Counted from the stretch's first letter, positions 37,892 to 46,614 are shown. The stretch is 64,000 nt of DNA from Zafaria cholistanensis (GCF_008580665.1 NZ_BKDJ01000014.1:25259-89258), one strand, 5' to 3'. Program-made: numbers and translations. The notes: generated by a model not told the origin, from the sequence alone.

Positions 37892-38218
37892 CTAGTTGAT
37901 GATGATCAGGTCGGACAAAGCTGCATGCGGGTGAATGACCGAGTTGACCTCCAGACCGTTGATGCGCCCATCTTCATGCCAGAGCAGCACCCCGAGGGCA
38001 CCCGTCCCCTCCTGGACGTCGAAGAAAAGCGGGCACTCCGTGTTCGCGGGCAGTCTCGGGACATCCACCGCGACGTCAATCTCGAAGCACTCCTGGCAGT
38101 GTTCTGACGGCTCGGTCGTGCAGGAGGCGAACTGGGCCTCCAGCACGGAGGCCAGGTCACCGGCGTGCTCGGCGATTTGGCGCAGGATGGTCCGCTGGGG
38201 ACCCGTAGGTGGCTCCAT
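37892..38218 (-). CDS. Hypothetical protein, 108 residues
   Basis: A soluble acidic protein with three cysteines close together (ASCTTEPSEHCQECFEIDV) and a C-terminal pattern VLLWHEDGRINGLEV that resembles small proteins of unknown function found with immunity or toxin genes. No family was recognised. ATG start. It begins the 37.9-42.3 kb cluster of orphan genes. Confidence 0.55.
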   Translation of the reverse strand: MEPPTGPQRTILRQIAEHAGDLASVLEAQFASCTTEPSEHCQECFEIDVAVDVPRLPANTECPLFFDVQEGTGALGVLLWHEDGRINGLEVNSVIHPHAALSDLIIIN

Positions 38219-38272
38219 GCCTCCACCCTAGCCAGATGAATCCGCGGCCGGGCGGCCGCGGAGGCACCCCGT

Positions 38273-38503
38273 CTACGGCGCCCGGCGTTCTCCCCGGGTG
38301 CGTTTCCGGGCCTCCCAAAGGTGCAGAAGCAGCCCGCCAAACGCGAGTGCCGCGTAACAACCGAGGACGTCCTTCAAGGCGTCCCCAAAGGAAACCGTCC
38401 AGCCCAGCAGGGAATCCACAACGACCAGAACGACGGCGGTCAACGGGGCCGCGACGGCAAAGGTCATCACAATGGCTACTGCCACAATGGCCTTGTCTTT
38501 CAC
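38273..38503 (-). CDS. Small two-helix membrane protein
   Basis: This 76-residue protein starts at GTG behind a GGAG-like site. Two hydrophobic helices (about 5-29 and 43-62) are followed by a very basic tail (EARKRTRGERRAP), so both ends should face the cytoplasm. No function was recognised. Confidence 0.5.
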   Translation of the reverse strand: MKDKAIVAVAIVMTFAVAAPLTAVVLVVVDSLLGWTVSFGDALKDVLGCYAALAFGGLLLHLWEARKRTRGERRAP

Positions 38504-38566
38504 TCCGATACCTTCCTGAAAGGCCGCCCCATGCGCCGATCCTATCGGGAGGCGGTTCGAAGGGAC

Positions 38567-38707
38567 TTAGGCCCGCTGCCCATGCCGGGACCCTTTCGGT
38601 GGCAGGGGGCCGGCAAGCTCAAGGACCGCGCGGGTGTAATCGTCGGAGAAGTCGACCCGCGTGAGGTGCTTGAACTTGAATTTGGTCATGAACCCGTCCC
38701 AGGTCAT
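38567..38707 (-). CDS. Small ORF coupled to the 158-residue gene
   Basis: This 46-residue protein contains MTKFKFKHLTRVDFSDDYTR. Its ATG overlaps the TGA of the upstream gene (ATGA), so either translation is coupled or the two frames are one gene split by a frameshift. The second option would give a 200-residue protein. No family was recognised. Confidence 0.5.
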   Translation of the reverse strand: MTWDGFMTKFKFKHLTRVDFSDDYTRAVLELAGPLPPKGSRHGQRA

Positions 38708-39180
38708 GGCTCGTCGAAACCGGACAACCTGCCGGTTGGGGTATCGATCCCACCCGAACCCCGGATCTCGTCCCAAGACTTTTCAGTGACGGCGTCCGCA
38801 ATGGCTTTCATGGTCGCCAGAACCATCAAGGCGTTGAACGCGGAGCGGGCCTCCACGTCCGGTTCCTGCACCCGCCGCAGTCCGAACAATCCGCCCCGGC
38901 CATCGGTCTCCTCGAAGAAGGTCTCCCCTCCATAGACAGACCGTCCGTCGGGAAACCCGGCAGAAAACCGGATGTCGTCCGACGCCCACTCGGCAGCTTC
39001 GATCGCGACGCCGTTGACCACGATCCTCGCAATGTCCGCGCCCTCGCCGCCAAACGCCGAGGGATCGCGGCTGAAGGTCACACCACCGGCAAAGGTCCCG
39101 AGCTCGGCAAAGAGGGTACGCCACTGCTCGGCTGCCCGAAGGGTGGCATCAAGCAGGGCAGGGTTCAAGAAATCTGTCAC
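38704..39180 (-). CDS. Hypothetical protein, 158 residues
   Basis: A soluble acidic protein with ARIVVNGVAIEAAEWASDDI and ARSAFNALMVLATMKAIADA. The mixed strand-helix pattern and acidic charge resemble small immunity-type proteins, but no family was recognised. It overlaps the next small ORF by ATGA on the minus strand. Confidence 0.55.
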   Translation of the reverse strand: MTDFLNPALLDATLRAAEQWRTLFAELGTFAGGVTFSRDPSAFGGEGADIARIVVNGVAIEAAEWASDDIRFSAGFPDGRSVYGGETFFEETDGRGGLFGLRRVQEPDVEARSAFNALMVLATMKAIADAVTEKSWDEIRGSGGIDTPTGRLSGFDEP

Positions 39181-39330
39181 ACGCTGATTCTGCCCGCTTT
39201 ACCCGTGGACTGGACCGTGGCCCCTCCGGAATCCCGAAGGGGCGTTGGGAGCGCGGGCGCCGTCCGGACGCCGGAACAAGGCCCGAGCTCCTGCCTCCTT
39301 TCCCGTAAGGGCCCGGTGTGCGGACAAGAT

Positions 39331-39654
39331 ATGGTTGCTGACATGGGGAATCTCAAAGCGGTTCGGTTTGGTTCGGCTCTTGCGGGTTTTGGTCTCCTAC
39401 TCCTTCTGGGCGCATTCGTTGGGATGCGGTTGATGATGCATGTGGATGCCGGCAGGACAAGCAGCCAACTGACGCACCTGCTAATCGTCGCTTCGGTGGT
39501 GATGCTCCCCGCCCTCGTACTGGCGGTTATGACCGTGTGGCCCGTCTGGTCTCTGGAGAAGTCCGGTCCCGCCACCAAATACCAGCTTCCTGCGGTCCTG
39601 GCCTTTTTCTGGTTCGTCGTCTCCTTCAGCGTCACAACCGTGACGGGTCTCTAG
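39331..39654 (+). CDS. Three-helix membrane protein
   Basis: This 107-residue protein has hydrophobic helices at about 14-34, 48-71 and 84-103. ATG 39331 or 39343 could be the start; neither has a strong ribosome-binding site. No family was recognised. Confidence 0.45.
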   Translation: MVADMGNLKAVRFGSALAGFGLLLLLGAFVGMRLMMHVDAGRTSSQLTHLLIVASVVMLPALVLAVMTVWPVWSLEKSGPATKYQLPAVLAFFWFVVSFSVTTVTGL

Positions 39655-39780
39655 CTCCGCTCGGATCCAGCGTGATCGCTCCGTTGGATTGTCGGGGAGT
39701 GCTTGTATTGGGAGGCCGGAGGCTGGCTCCCAACGGCGGGTCTCCGCTGCGTTTCGCTGAAGGGAGAGGATTCCCGGGTG

Positions 39781-40347
39781 ATGTTTTCCTACCCCTGTTG
39801 GATTCGGTTCCAAGGACGGACGCTGGGTCTGGTTTGGCAATCCGAGGACGGGACAGGGGATTCGGACGAGGACACGGACCGCGTTCTAACGCACAGCGGA
39901 AGAATCGTGTCCGCAAGCACTGTGGAGGCACTTTCAGCCTTGGCTGACCGGCATGGGCTTGGCCTGCAAAGCGCCTTTGATCTGGAATACAGCATTGACA
40001 CTCCCCAAGACCTGGACGGGTTAGAGGCACTGCTTGAACTACCGGTATCGGATGGCACATGCGCTGAGCTGCTGAACGCCTGGAACCTGTTCGCAGACAT
40101 TGCCCGCAGCGTCGGCGCCACTCTCGATGATCGCGGCCCGAAGGCCTCCAAGTGCTACGACAAGATCTTTTATGGCAACAACCTGGAATGCATCACGCCG
40201 GCCGGCGAGCATTACAGTCCTGACTTCAGCGCGTCCGAGCGCCAGCTGATGACGGAGATCCTCGATCGCGGCCGGACCATCCTGGCCAACCATCTCCAGG
40301 TTGATCCCGAAAGGGAGCATGCCCCCGATCAACCTCACCGGAACTAG
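39781..40347 (+). CDS. Hypothetical soluble protein, 188 residues
   Basis: This acidic protein starts at ATG behind AGGGAGAGGA. Segments such as MFSYPCWIRFQGRTLGLVWQ and LFADIARSVGATLDDRG suggest an alpha/beta protein with a dense acidic stretch (SEDGTGDSDEDTD). No family was recognised. It overlaps the next gene by about 29 bp, so the two are probably co-transcribed. Confidence 0.55.
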   Translation: MFSYPCWIRFQGRTLGLVWQSEDGTGDSDEDTDRVLTHSGRIVSASTVEALSALADRHGLGLQSAFDLEYSIDTPQDLDGLEALLELPVSDGTCAELLNAWNLFADIARSVGATLDDRGPKASKCYDKIFYGNNLECITPAGEHYSPDFSASERQLMTEILDRGRTILANHLQVDPEREHAPDQPHRN

Positions 40348-40828
40348 TGAAGTGGAAGAATTCTTGGGAGCGTTGCCGTTGATGGCCCTCATTGTGGGGT
40401 TGATCGCGACTGTCTGGCTGCTCATGGCCAGCCGCTACGATCCCCAAGAGGGAAAGGTAGAGATCGGGGCGATCTTCTACGCATACTCCGTTCTTCTGGC
40501 GTTCCCCGCATTCGCCGCATGGCAGCTGGCCCTGATGTTGGGCTGGGACCCGCTGCTGCTCACGGCAACGTGGATGGCCACGGGCAGCCTCAGCTTCTTC
40601 GCCGCAACCGCAGGGCATCCCTCCCGGTTTGTCCGTTTCGTGGACGCCCAAGTCTCAATGGGCAGCCGGTTCCCGTGGGACCCGGATTACCAGGAATGGG
40701 CAGAACCACGGAACAAGCTGGCCAAGTACTTTTGGCGCTGGCTCCTGGTCCTGCCTGTGGCAGGGGCAGCACCCCTGGCGGTCGGATATGCCACAGGAAC
40801 CGGCACCGGCGGGGGGTTCCTGGGATGA
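40319..40828 (+). CDS. Membrane protein of unknown function, 169 residues
   Basis: ATG 40319 follows AAGGGA at a short distance; an upstream TTG at 40301 in the same frame is possible. Helices lie at about 22-40, 54-75, 80-100 and 145-162. The loop RFPWDPDYQEWAEPRNKLAK is strongly charged. The stop overlaps the next ATG (ATGA). Confidence 0.5.
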   Translation: MPPINLTGTSEVEEFLGALPLMALIVGLIATVWLLMASRYDPQEGKVEIGAIFYAYSVLLAFPAFAAWQLALMLGWDPLLLTATWMATGSLSFFAATAGHPSRFVRFVDAQVSMGSRFPWDPDYQEWAEPRNKLAKYFWRWLLVLPVAGAAPLAVGYATGTGTGGGFLG

Positions 40829-41187
40829 GGACACTGGTCCGGCGCCTGACCAGCTGGCAATCGCTGCTGCTCAGCACGGCCCTGACCCTGCCTGCCCTCG
40901 CCATGTCCTTCTGGATTCCCGGGCTCCGCACGGCCGCGGCCACGGCGTCGTACGCCCTGGCGTTCATGCACTTCTGTGGGTCCACATGGCTGTGGCGGGC
41001 CTACACGTACGGCAACGCCGATTACGACTCCCCCAACGTCTGGGTTCCCGGAGGACTGTCCAAGAGCATGTTCCTGCTGGCCGGCTTCATCATCCTTCTC
41101 GGTGCGTCCCTGGCCATCACCATCACGGACATCGAGCAGGGCTGCCCCTCGGCACTGACCTCCGGGCTGGGGTTGTTCTCCCCCTGA
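40825..41187 (+). CDS. Membrane protein of unknown function, 120 residues
   Basis: Three hydrophobic helices (about 13-30, 36-56 and 80-100) with the conserved-looking loop YGNADYDSPNVWVPGG. Translation is coupled to the preceding membrane gene by ATGA overlap. Together with the soluble protein at 39781 they form a three-gene operon of unknown role. Confidence 0.5.
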   Translation: MRTLVRRLTSWQSLLLSTALTLPALAMSFWIPGLRTAAATASYALAFMHFCGSTWLWRAYTYGNADYDSPNVWVPGGLSKSMFLLAGFIILLGASLAITITDIEQGCPSALTSGLGLFSP

Positions 41188-41264
41188 GGAACCGGCCGTT
41201 CCACTCCTATTCACCGGGCCTACATGTGCCTCCGACAATTGCGCGACGGGCAGCGCGCACAGTC

Positions 41265-41825
41265 TTACTTCTCCCACACACTGGTGAACCTGTTCCGCAG
41301 CCGGTCCAGCCACGAGGCCGCTTCCGGAATCTCCCGGCGCCATCCCGGGCGATTGATGAACCGCTCCACATCCGCCAGCGCAGCCTCATACTCGGCACGG
41401 TCAAAGACCACCACCTGCGGCATGAGCACTGTCGGATCGTTGGACTCGGGCTCCTCGTCATCTTCGTCGTCATCTTCGTCGTCCCCGGCCCAGTGCGGCT
41501 GCCGCCACACAACCGTGTCCGCGTCCCTGTCCACGTAAACCGCAAGGTTCCCGCAGTCCAGATCACCGCACGCCCGGCAGACCGCTATCTCCAACTCCCC
41601 CTCCAGAAGCCTTTCGTCGCGGTCACCGCACACCCCGCGATACTCAGCCAGCCACCCGCGAGCCGAGCTATGCACGAAGCGGCGGGCGAACGGAGAAACA
41701 CCCCACTGTTTTTGCGGGTCAACGATGTCGATGACCGCGCGCCCATCGATCACCAGATCCACGGCCTGGTCGGAGGGGTTCCAGCGCGCCGCGATCGAAG
41801 CCGTGGGGATACGCCGGGTGTTCAT
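41265..41825 (-). CDS. Hypothetical acidic protein, 186 residues
   Basis: The centre carries two cysteine pairs (CRACGDLDC) and a run of Asp/Glu (GDDEDDDEDDEEPESND) near residue 115. The C-terminus is helical and more basic. No family was recognised. The acidic run makes it stand out in base use as well. Confidence 0.55.
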   Translation of the reverse strand: MNTRRIPTASIAARWNPSDQAVDLVIDGRAVIDIVDPQKQWGVSPFARRFVHSSARGWLAEYRGVCGDRDERLLEGELEIAVCRACGDLDCGNLAVYVDRDADTVVWRQPHWAGDDEDDDEDDEEPESNDPTVLMPQVVVFDRAEYEAALADVERFINRPGWRREIPEAASWLDRLRNRFTSVWEK

Positions 41826-41857
41826 TCCGCCAGTGTGCCACAGCCCAACCAGGCTTG

Positions 41858-41893
41858 TTCACCGCCTAAAGCGCCACGTCTTTCGGCGGTGAA
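41858..41893. terminator. Hairpin between two minus-strand genes
   Basis: TTCACCGCC and GGCGGTGAA pair over 9 bp around an 18-nt loop just after the stop of the 41919-42332 gene. Weak terminator candidate. Confidence 0.5.
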
Positions 41894-41918
41894 GCGGGCG
41901 GAAGGATCTACCCTACGG

Positions 41919-42332
41919 CTAGGGAATCACCCAGTGGTTCCGGCCGAGGCGCCATTCCAGGCCGTCCACCTCGATCACCAGAACCGGCACCGTGCCCCGG
42001 CGGAACAGCCGCCGTTTCTGTTCGATACGGCCCTCTCCTTGGAGGTAGGCGCGCATGACCAGGCAGAGCCGTCGCAACTCCTCTGCCTTCTCCTGCTCCA
42101 CGTCGTCGTAGTCGAAGACGGTGGTGGTCTGGACGTCCAGCTCAGGAATGAAGGCGTCCACCCACTCGTAGCTGGCACGAATGAGGGCCGTACGACCCGG
42201 GTCGAGCCGAGCGCTCACGCGGACTCGGGGTAGCTGAGGACCCTCGCTGGAGGGCGCGTCCTCCACGATGAAGTTCCCGTCGAACACCTCGGCGACGACC
42301 CGGTGGAGCATGGCTTTGATGTCGATGGTCAC
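41919..42332 (-). CDS. Hypothetical protein, 137 residues
   Basis: GTG 42332 follows GGGAGACC and was preferred over the longer frame to 42428, whose first residues have no clear signal. The sequence VFDYDDVEQEKAEELRRLCL and RRGTVPVLVIEVDGLEWRL suggests an alpha/beta fold. No family was recognised. Its promoter region adjoins a damaged copy of the 42-bp element. Confidence 0.5.
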   Translation of the reverse strand: MTIDIKAMLHRVVAEVFDGNFIVEDAPSSEGPQLPRVRVSARLDPGRTALIRASYEWVDAFIPELDVQTTTVFDYDDVEQEKAEELRRLCLVMRAYLQGEGRIEQKRRLFRRGTVPVLVIEVDGLEWRLGRNHWVIP

Positions 42333-42438
42333 GACGACGGTCTCCCAGCCGCTTCCAGTCCTGGAATGAAGGCCAGCGGCGAAACGATCAAAAAGGGCAC
42401 TTAGGCCAGCAGTCGACGATGTTCCCAAGCCAAAAGTG

Positions 42439-42480
42439 TGTCTTGCAACGGACCGGATGCAACGCAGCCGAACGCGACAG
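42439..42480. repeat. Diverged 42-bp element (site d)
   Basis: TGTCTTGCAACGG begins it as in the other copies, then GGATGCAA follows with small shifts, and GCGACA ends it. It lies upstream of the recombinase gene, at the border of the orphan-gene module. Confidence 0.65.
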
Positions 42481-42511
42481 GAGGTTCGCCTCGGAAGTCC
42501 AGGGATCCGCC

Positions 42512-42576
42512 TGTCTTGCCACTATTCCTTGCAACCCAATCCCGGAATTGGCGTCATGAACGTCGGCTGCAAGACA
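42512..42576. repeat. Inverted TGTCTTGC arms directly upstream of the recombinase (site e)
   Basis: TGTCTTGCC (42512-42520) and TGCAAGACA (42568-42576) form an inverted repeat with a CTTGCAAC segment between them. It ends 15 bp before the recombinase GTG. Resolvases commonly bind such multi-part sites beside their own gene, so this may be its res site and operator. Confidence 0.7.
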
Positions 42577-42590
42577 CTTTCGGGGCCCAT

Positions 42591-43355
42591 GTGGGCAAGC
42601 TGATCGGCTACGTCCGCGTTTCGACGAGGGCCCAGGACGCCGACCGGCAGATCAAGGACCTGCTCGCTGCCGGGGTGCGCCGGGATGATCTCTACGTCGA
42701 CCACGGCGGCGGCGGGGCGAGAGCATCAAGGCCTTCTTTCGACCGGGCCCTGAATGCGTTGGAGGAGGGCGACGCCCTGATGGTCACCACTCCGGACCGG
42801 CTGGGACGCTCCACCGCGAACATGCTCGGGTTGACCGAGCAGCCCGTGCCCGGAGCGTTAACCTGCGCGTGCTCAATCTGGGCGGAGGCCACGCGGGCAC
42901 CGGTATCCCATGGGTCGATGGTCTTCACCGTCATGGCCGCCTCGGCCCAAATGGAACTGGAAATCAAGCGCCAAAGCGTCACCGACTCCGTGACCAAGCG
43001 CCGCGCCTCCGGCGGCGACCTCGGCGGACGCCGACCCGCCTTCACCAACAGCCAGATTCACGACGCACGCCGGCTCATCGACGCCGGACAACCCGCCACC
43101 CACGTCGCTCCGGACTTGGGCATGTCCCGGGCGGCCCTGTACCGCAGGATGGCGGAACTGGATGCGCGGCAGCGGGTGGTTAAGCAGGCATGGCATCCAA
43201 GAACCACGGGTGGTGGCAGGAAAACCACCCCGCATGGACCCGCCGCGCCTCCGGCAATGGCCGGGGGCACGGCGGGGATGCGGATCAGCTATAGGGGTTA
43301 TAGGAGTCCTTGGGGGCCAGAGCGTAGGAGTAGTGCGATATTCCCTTGCCGCTGA
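42591..43355 (+). CDS. Small serine recombinase (resolvase/invertase), damaged
   Basis: This 254-residue protein starts at GTG. The catalytic S11 lies in YVRVSTRAQD, with DRLGRS later and a C-terminal helix-turn-helix (ATHVAPDLGMSRAALYRRM). Residues about 85-108 read as nonsense (PVPGALTCACSIWAEA), while a shifted frame of the same bases gives SVNLRVLNLGGGHAGTG, the normal family sequence. Two compensating frameshifts (near 42843 and 42908) thus scramble the segment that includes dimer and active-site contacts. The C-terminus also runs about 50 residues beyond normal. The protein is probably inactive, or the errors are recent. Confidence 0.8.
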   Translation: MGKLIGYVRVSTRAQDADRQIKDLLAAGVRRDDLYVDHGGGGARASRPSFDRALNALEEGDALMVTTPDRLGRSTANMLGLTEQPVPGALTCACSIWAEATRAPVSHGSMVFTVMAASAQMELEIKRQSVTDSVTKRRASGGDLGGRRPAFTNSQIHDARRLIDAGQPATHVAPDLGMSRAALYRRMAELDARQRVVKQAWHPRTTGGGRKTTPHGPAAPPAMAGGTAGMRISYRGYRSPWGPERRSSAIFPCR

Positions 43356-43629
43356 AATGGGAAACCGTCACCTTGGCTACCCCGGGGTCGTAGGATGTCA
43401 ACTTGGTGCCCAGCCCCTGGACGGCTGATCCTGCCTTGACGCAGACTTTCGTGATGACCATGCCCTTCGGGGCAACAATGGTCACACTCTTCTTCACCCC
43501 GGATACATCGATCTTGCCCGAGCTCAACGCCGGACACAGCTGGTTGGCCGGGGGGGCGGCGCTTACGGGGGCGGCGCTTCCAAGCACGGCCAGCCCCGCA
43601 ACGGCGAGGGCGGCTAGTAGAGTTTTCAT
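43285..43629 (-). CDS. Small secreted protein
   Basis: This 114-residue protein has a clear signal peptide (MKTLLAALAVAGLAVLGSAA, cleavage near SAAPPA) behind AAGGAG. The mature part (about 90 residues) has two cysteines that may form a disulfide (QLCPAL and KVCVKAG) and a strand-rich pattern with many Ser, Gly and Tyr (SHFSGKGISHYSYALAP). No family was recognised. It overlaps the end of the recombinase frame on the other strand by 71 bp. Confidence 0.7.
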   Translation of the reverse strand: MKTLLAALAVAGLAVLGSAAPVSAAPPANQLCPALSSGKIDVSGVKKSVTIVAPKGMVITKVCVKAGSAVQGLGTKLTSYDPGVAKVTVSHFSGKGISHYSYALAPKDSYNPYS

Positions 43630-45533
43630 CGGTTTACTCCTTCACATAGGTGTGAACGGCTGCATGGCATCCCACCGCTCCGGGCATGCAAGGCATGTCA
43701 GGAACGGTTTCGCCACCGCGGCAGGCGCGCGACGGCATGCCCTGACCCGTAGGCTGCCGGGATGTCGTCGCCGGCATACCGCGCATCCCCCACGTGCTGG
43801 GCACCATCACCATAGGCCGGGCACCGGTGCCGCACCCCAGTAGCTCCTACCCGTTTTCAGGCAGCCGCTACCTGCGCCGGGTGCCGATGAGCGGTGCCAG
43901 GTTGAGCTCCAAGACCTCCGGTAAATCTGTCAGTAAATCAGGAAGGCCATTTACCCCTGGCGACGGCCTACGCGAAACCTGACGCCACGTTGGGGTATAT
44001 CCCGACCGAGGTAGTAATGGTCCTTATACGTCACGGTCATGATGTACGGTCCCCGCCCAAGATCGTGGTGGTCCGAACCTTTCCTTGAGGCATCGAACGC
44101 CCCCTTAGACGATTCGCTTGCGCGACATTTTCAGCAGCGACGCGTGTCGCTTGGGTTCGACGGAAACTCGCGGAGCAGGGATACCCGCTTTCGTCGCATC
44201 CGGGCGTCGCTGTGAAAGTCCCCCTTGGCGGTGGCAGACGCGGCACCCGCCCTAGGACCTTGAAGAATAGATTAGCCTGGGCTTGCCCTGATTCAGGGAG
44301 TGATCAGGTGTTCGCGAGGAATCGGAGAATCGTCCATTCGCGGGCTCAACCGAAACAGCATGCAGACCCTCTTCCACCTCGGCGTGGAACACTGTCACGC
44401 GCGGGTGCCCGGATCCACTGTTTCATTCGCCATGAAAAATATCCGACGAATAGACGGCAAACCGGGAACGTGCGGGAACCGGGCATGAACCAGAACAGAA
44501 CTTGCCACTCATACCTAATGTGAACATCAAGAAGCAGATCGGCCCTGCGGCCGCCGAGGTCCACTAAACCGCCACTGCCTGAGTGCCACACCCGCGGAGG
44601 CGGCACACGGAAAGACGCCGGAAGGCCGGGTCCACTGCGGGTCCGGCCTTCCGGCCTGGCCCTGCCGGCCAGACCCAGGCCAGCGAGGTCAGGCGCTTCT
44701 TGCCCGGCCTTGGGCCACCCCAGCATTCATGGAAACACCCTCCGCACGGCGAACGCCACTCAACCGCCAGCAAGAAACGGACGGCCAAAGGCCAGCGGTT
44801 GCCTTTTCCCCGGGAACGGCACGCCTGCAAGCCCGACACCGCGGGCCGGCTCCGCTCCCATACCACCCGGCGCGCACCCCTGCCCGCCATTCCAAGCCGA
44901 CAGCTACAATTCGAGACCACGCCGCGCTCGTACGCGGTACCAAACGCCGATGGCGGCGCATGTCCTGCAGTTATAGCGGTCTGACGAAGGAACTTTTCCA
45001 GCGTCTTGGACCGCTGTCCTGCGCCATTTGCTCCGAGGCATTGCCGGCGCATCTGAGGCAACGGCATATTTCCTGCCGATAAATGGAGGCGAACACCGTG
45101 CGGATGAGCTTGTCGGAGGTTTCGTCAACCGACGCTGCTGTCCCTGGCGGTGACCAACGCGGAACCGGCTATCCCCTGACCGGGACACCGACCCGGTCGG
45201 GGCAGCGAACCCCAAATGCTCGGGATCCGATGGCGGAAAGCACGGTGCACCTTGGTCACCGTATCTGAGGCACGCAGGCCAATGGCACGTTCATGCCTCC
45301 CAATGGCAAAGGACAACCACAAGGGGCGACTCTGCCCAAGGCCCTCGGGCCAGAGCCCCACCACGCCCTCATCCGATGAATCGGTCACGAAGACGGCAAA
45401 GTGGCAGGAGACAGACTGGCCTCGAGTCATTGAAATGTGAAACAGACCATGCCGTGCCCTATGATGTGGCTCACCGCACCCGCGCCGCCTCACCCGCCAA
45501 GGCGACGACGACGTCGCCCCGGAGCCAGACGTC
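43630..45533. other. 1.9-kb stretch without recognised genes
   Basis: No frame here carries a recognisable domain or a good ribosome-binding site. Base composition is mixed, with lower GC at 43900-44550. The only clear structure is a hairpin at 44617. It probably contains decayed genes next to the accessory region. Confidence 0.5.
44617..44655. terminator. Strong 13-bp hairpin in the gene-free stretch
   Basis: GCCGGAAGGCCGG and CCGGCCTTCCGGC form a 13-bp perfect stem with a 13-nt loop. Without a nearby gene it may be the terminator of a lost gene or a structured RNA element. Confidence 0.55.
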
Positions 45534-46532
45534 ATGACGATCCCCACAGATGCCCCGCTACCACCGACCCCGATGCCCGTACCGGACGCTTCCGGCGTGC
45601 GTGCGTTCTCCACCACCGCGGCTCCCGTGCAGTCACGGCTGGCGCTGTGGGAAGAATACAACGAGCTCGCACTTTTCGGGCTTCGCTGCAGCACACTGTC
45701 CGAACGCTCCCTGGTGGCCACGCAGTCCAACTTGGAGCTCCCGCGGCTGCGGTTAACACACATTCAGGGCAATGACCACGTAATCGAACGCGCACCCCAG
45801 AACATCCGGCGCAATCCCGTCGACGCTGTGATGCTCTGCCTGCTGCTGGAAGGTAACGCTTTCTTCTACCACGAGGCCGGATGCGAGACGTTAAGCGCCG
45901 GAGAGGCGGTGGTGTACGACCCGAACCGGCCCTTTATGTATGGATTCTCCACCGACATGAGGCAGGTGATCGTCGAGGTCCCGCGCACCGTCCTTCGTGA
46001 GGACGGTGCGCGCGACGAGTACCTCCGTCCTCGGGTCCTGCGCATTGCCGGATCACCCACTGCGGCGCATGCCCGCACCGCCGCCAGCGCCGCCATCCGC
46101 GCTTTCAAGCTGGGACAGGAGGGTGCCGCCGCGTTGGAGGAGTCCGTTCTGGGTTTGTTCAACGTCATCACCGGCAAGGCCATGGATCCGCCCAGCCAGG
46201 CCTACTTGGCCACGGCCCGCGAATTCATCGACGCGCGTCTGGGCCAACCGGACCTCTCCGCCGCACGGATCGCCCGGGCCGTCGGGATTAGCGAACGGCA
46301 TCTCGCGCGGATCTTCGCGGCCCAGGACACCACCCCGGCGCGGTTTGTGCATGATGCCCGCCTCGCGCGGGCCCGGGAGCTGCTTGCGGCACCCGGGTTC
46401 GCCCACACGCGCATCGGGGAGGTTTCGGTAGCCGTGGGATTCGTGTCAACGGCACACTTTTCGCGGGCCTTCCGCCGACGGTATGGATGCACGCCTACCG
46501 AGTTCCGCTCTGACGCTCTCGGAACGGCTTGA
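45534..46532 (+). CDS. AraC-family transcriptional regulator
   Basis: This 332-residue regulator has an AraC-binding-like N-terminal domain (about 20-200; YHEAGCETLSAGEAVVYDP) as in AraC regulators of aromatic and aldehyde catabolism, and a C-terminal double helix-turn-helix (about 222-325; ARIARAVGISERHLARIFAA and VSVAVGFVSTAHFSRAFRRR). ATG follows GGAG. It is the first gene of a same-strand set with an ABC importer and an aldehyde dehydrogenase, so it is probably their activator. Confidence 0.92.
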   Translation: MTIPTDAPLPPTPMPVPDASGVRAFSTTAAPVQSRLALWEEYNELALFGLRCSTLSERSLVATQSNLELPRLRLTHIQGNDHVIERAPQNIRRNPVDAVMLCLLLEGNAFFYHEAGCETLSAGEAVVYDPNRPFMYGFSTDMRQVIVEVPRTVLREDGARDEYLRPRVLRIAGSPTAAHARTAASAAIRAFKLGQEGAAALEESVLGLFNVITGKAMDPPSQAYLATAREFIDARLGQPDLSAARIARAVGISERHLARIFAAQDTTPARFVHDARLARARELLAAPGFAHTRIGEVSVAVGFVSTAHFSRAFRRRYGCTPTEFRSDALGTA

Positions 46533-46598
46533 CGTTTTCTGCCATCGCGTAGCCTGTTTCGGACATCCAGTGTCCTGCGGGGTTCGGGTTGGGCGAAA

Positions 46599-46614
46599 GT
46601 GAGTCGCACCTCAC
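46599..46614. promoter_or_regulatory. Candidate regulator site upstream of the ABC importer
   Basis: GTGAG-TCGCAC-CTCAC is a 5+5 inverted repeat, nested inside wider GGGTTCG/CGAACCC arms, 28 bp before the binding-protein gene. It could be bound by the AraC regulator. Weak evidence. Confidence 0.4.

Noticed and set aside
36936..37892. 318-codon minus-strand frame
   Set aside because: It runs straight through the 42-bp element and has no domain or start signal.
39205..39330. Longer start for the three-helix membrane protein
   Set aside because: The first 42 codons have no membrane or domain features and no ribosome-binding site; the helix region begins after 39331.
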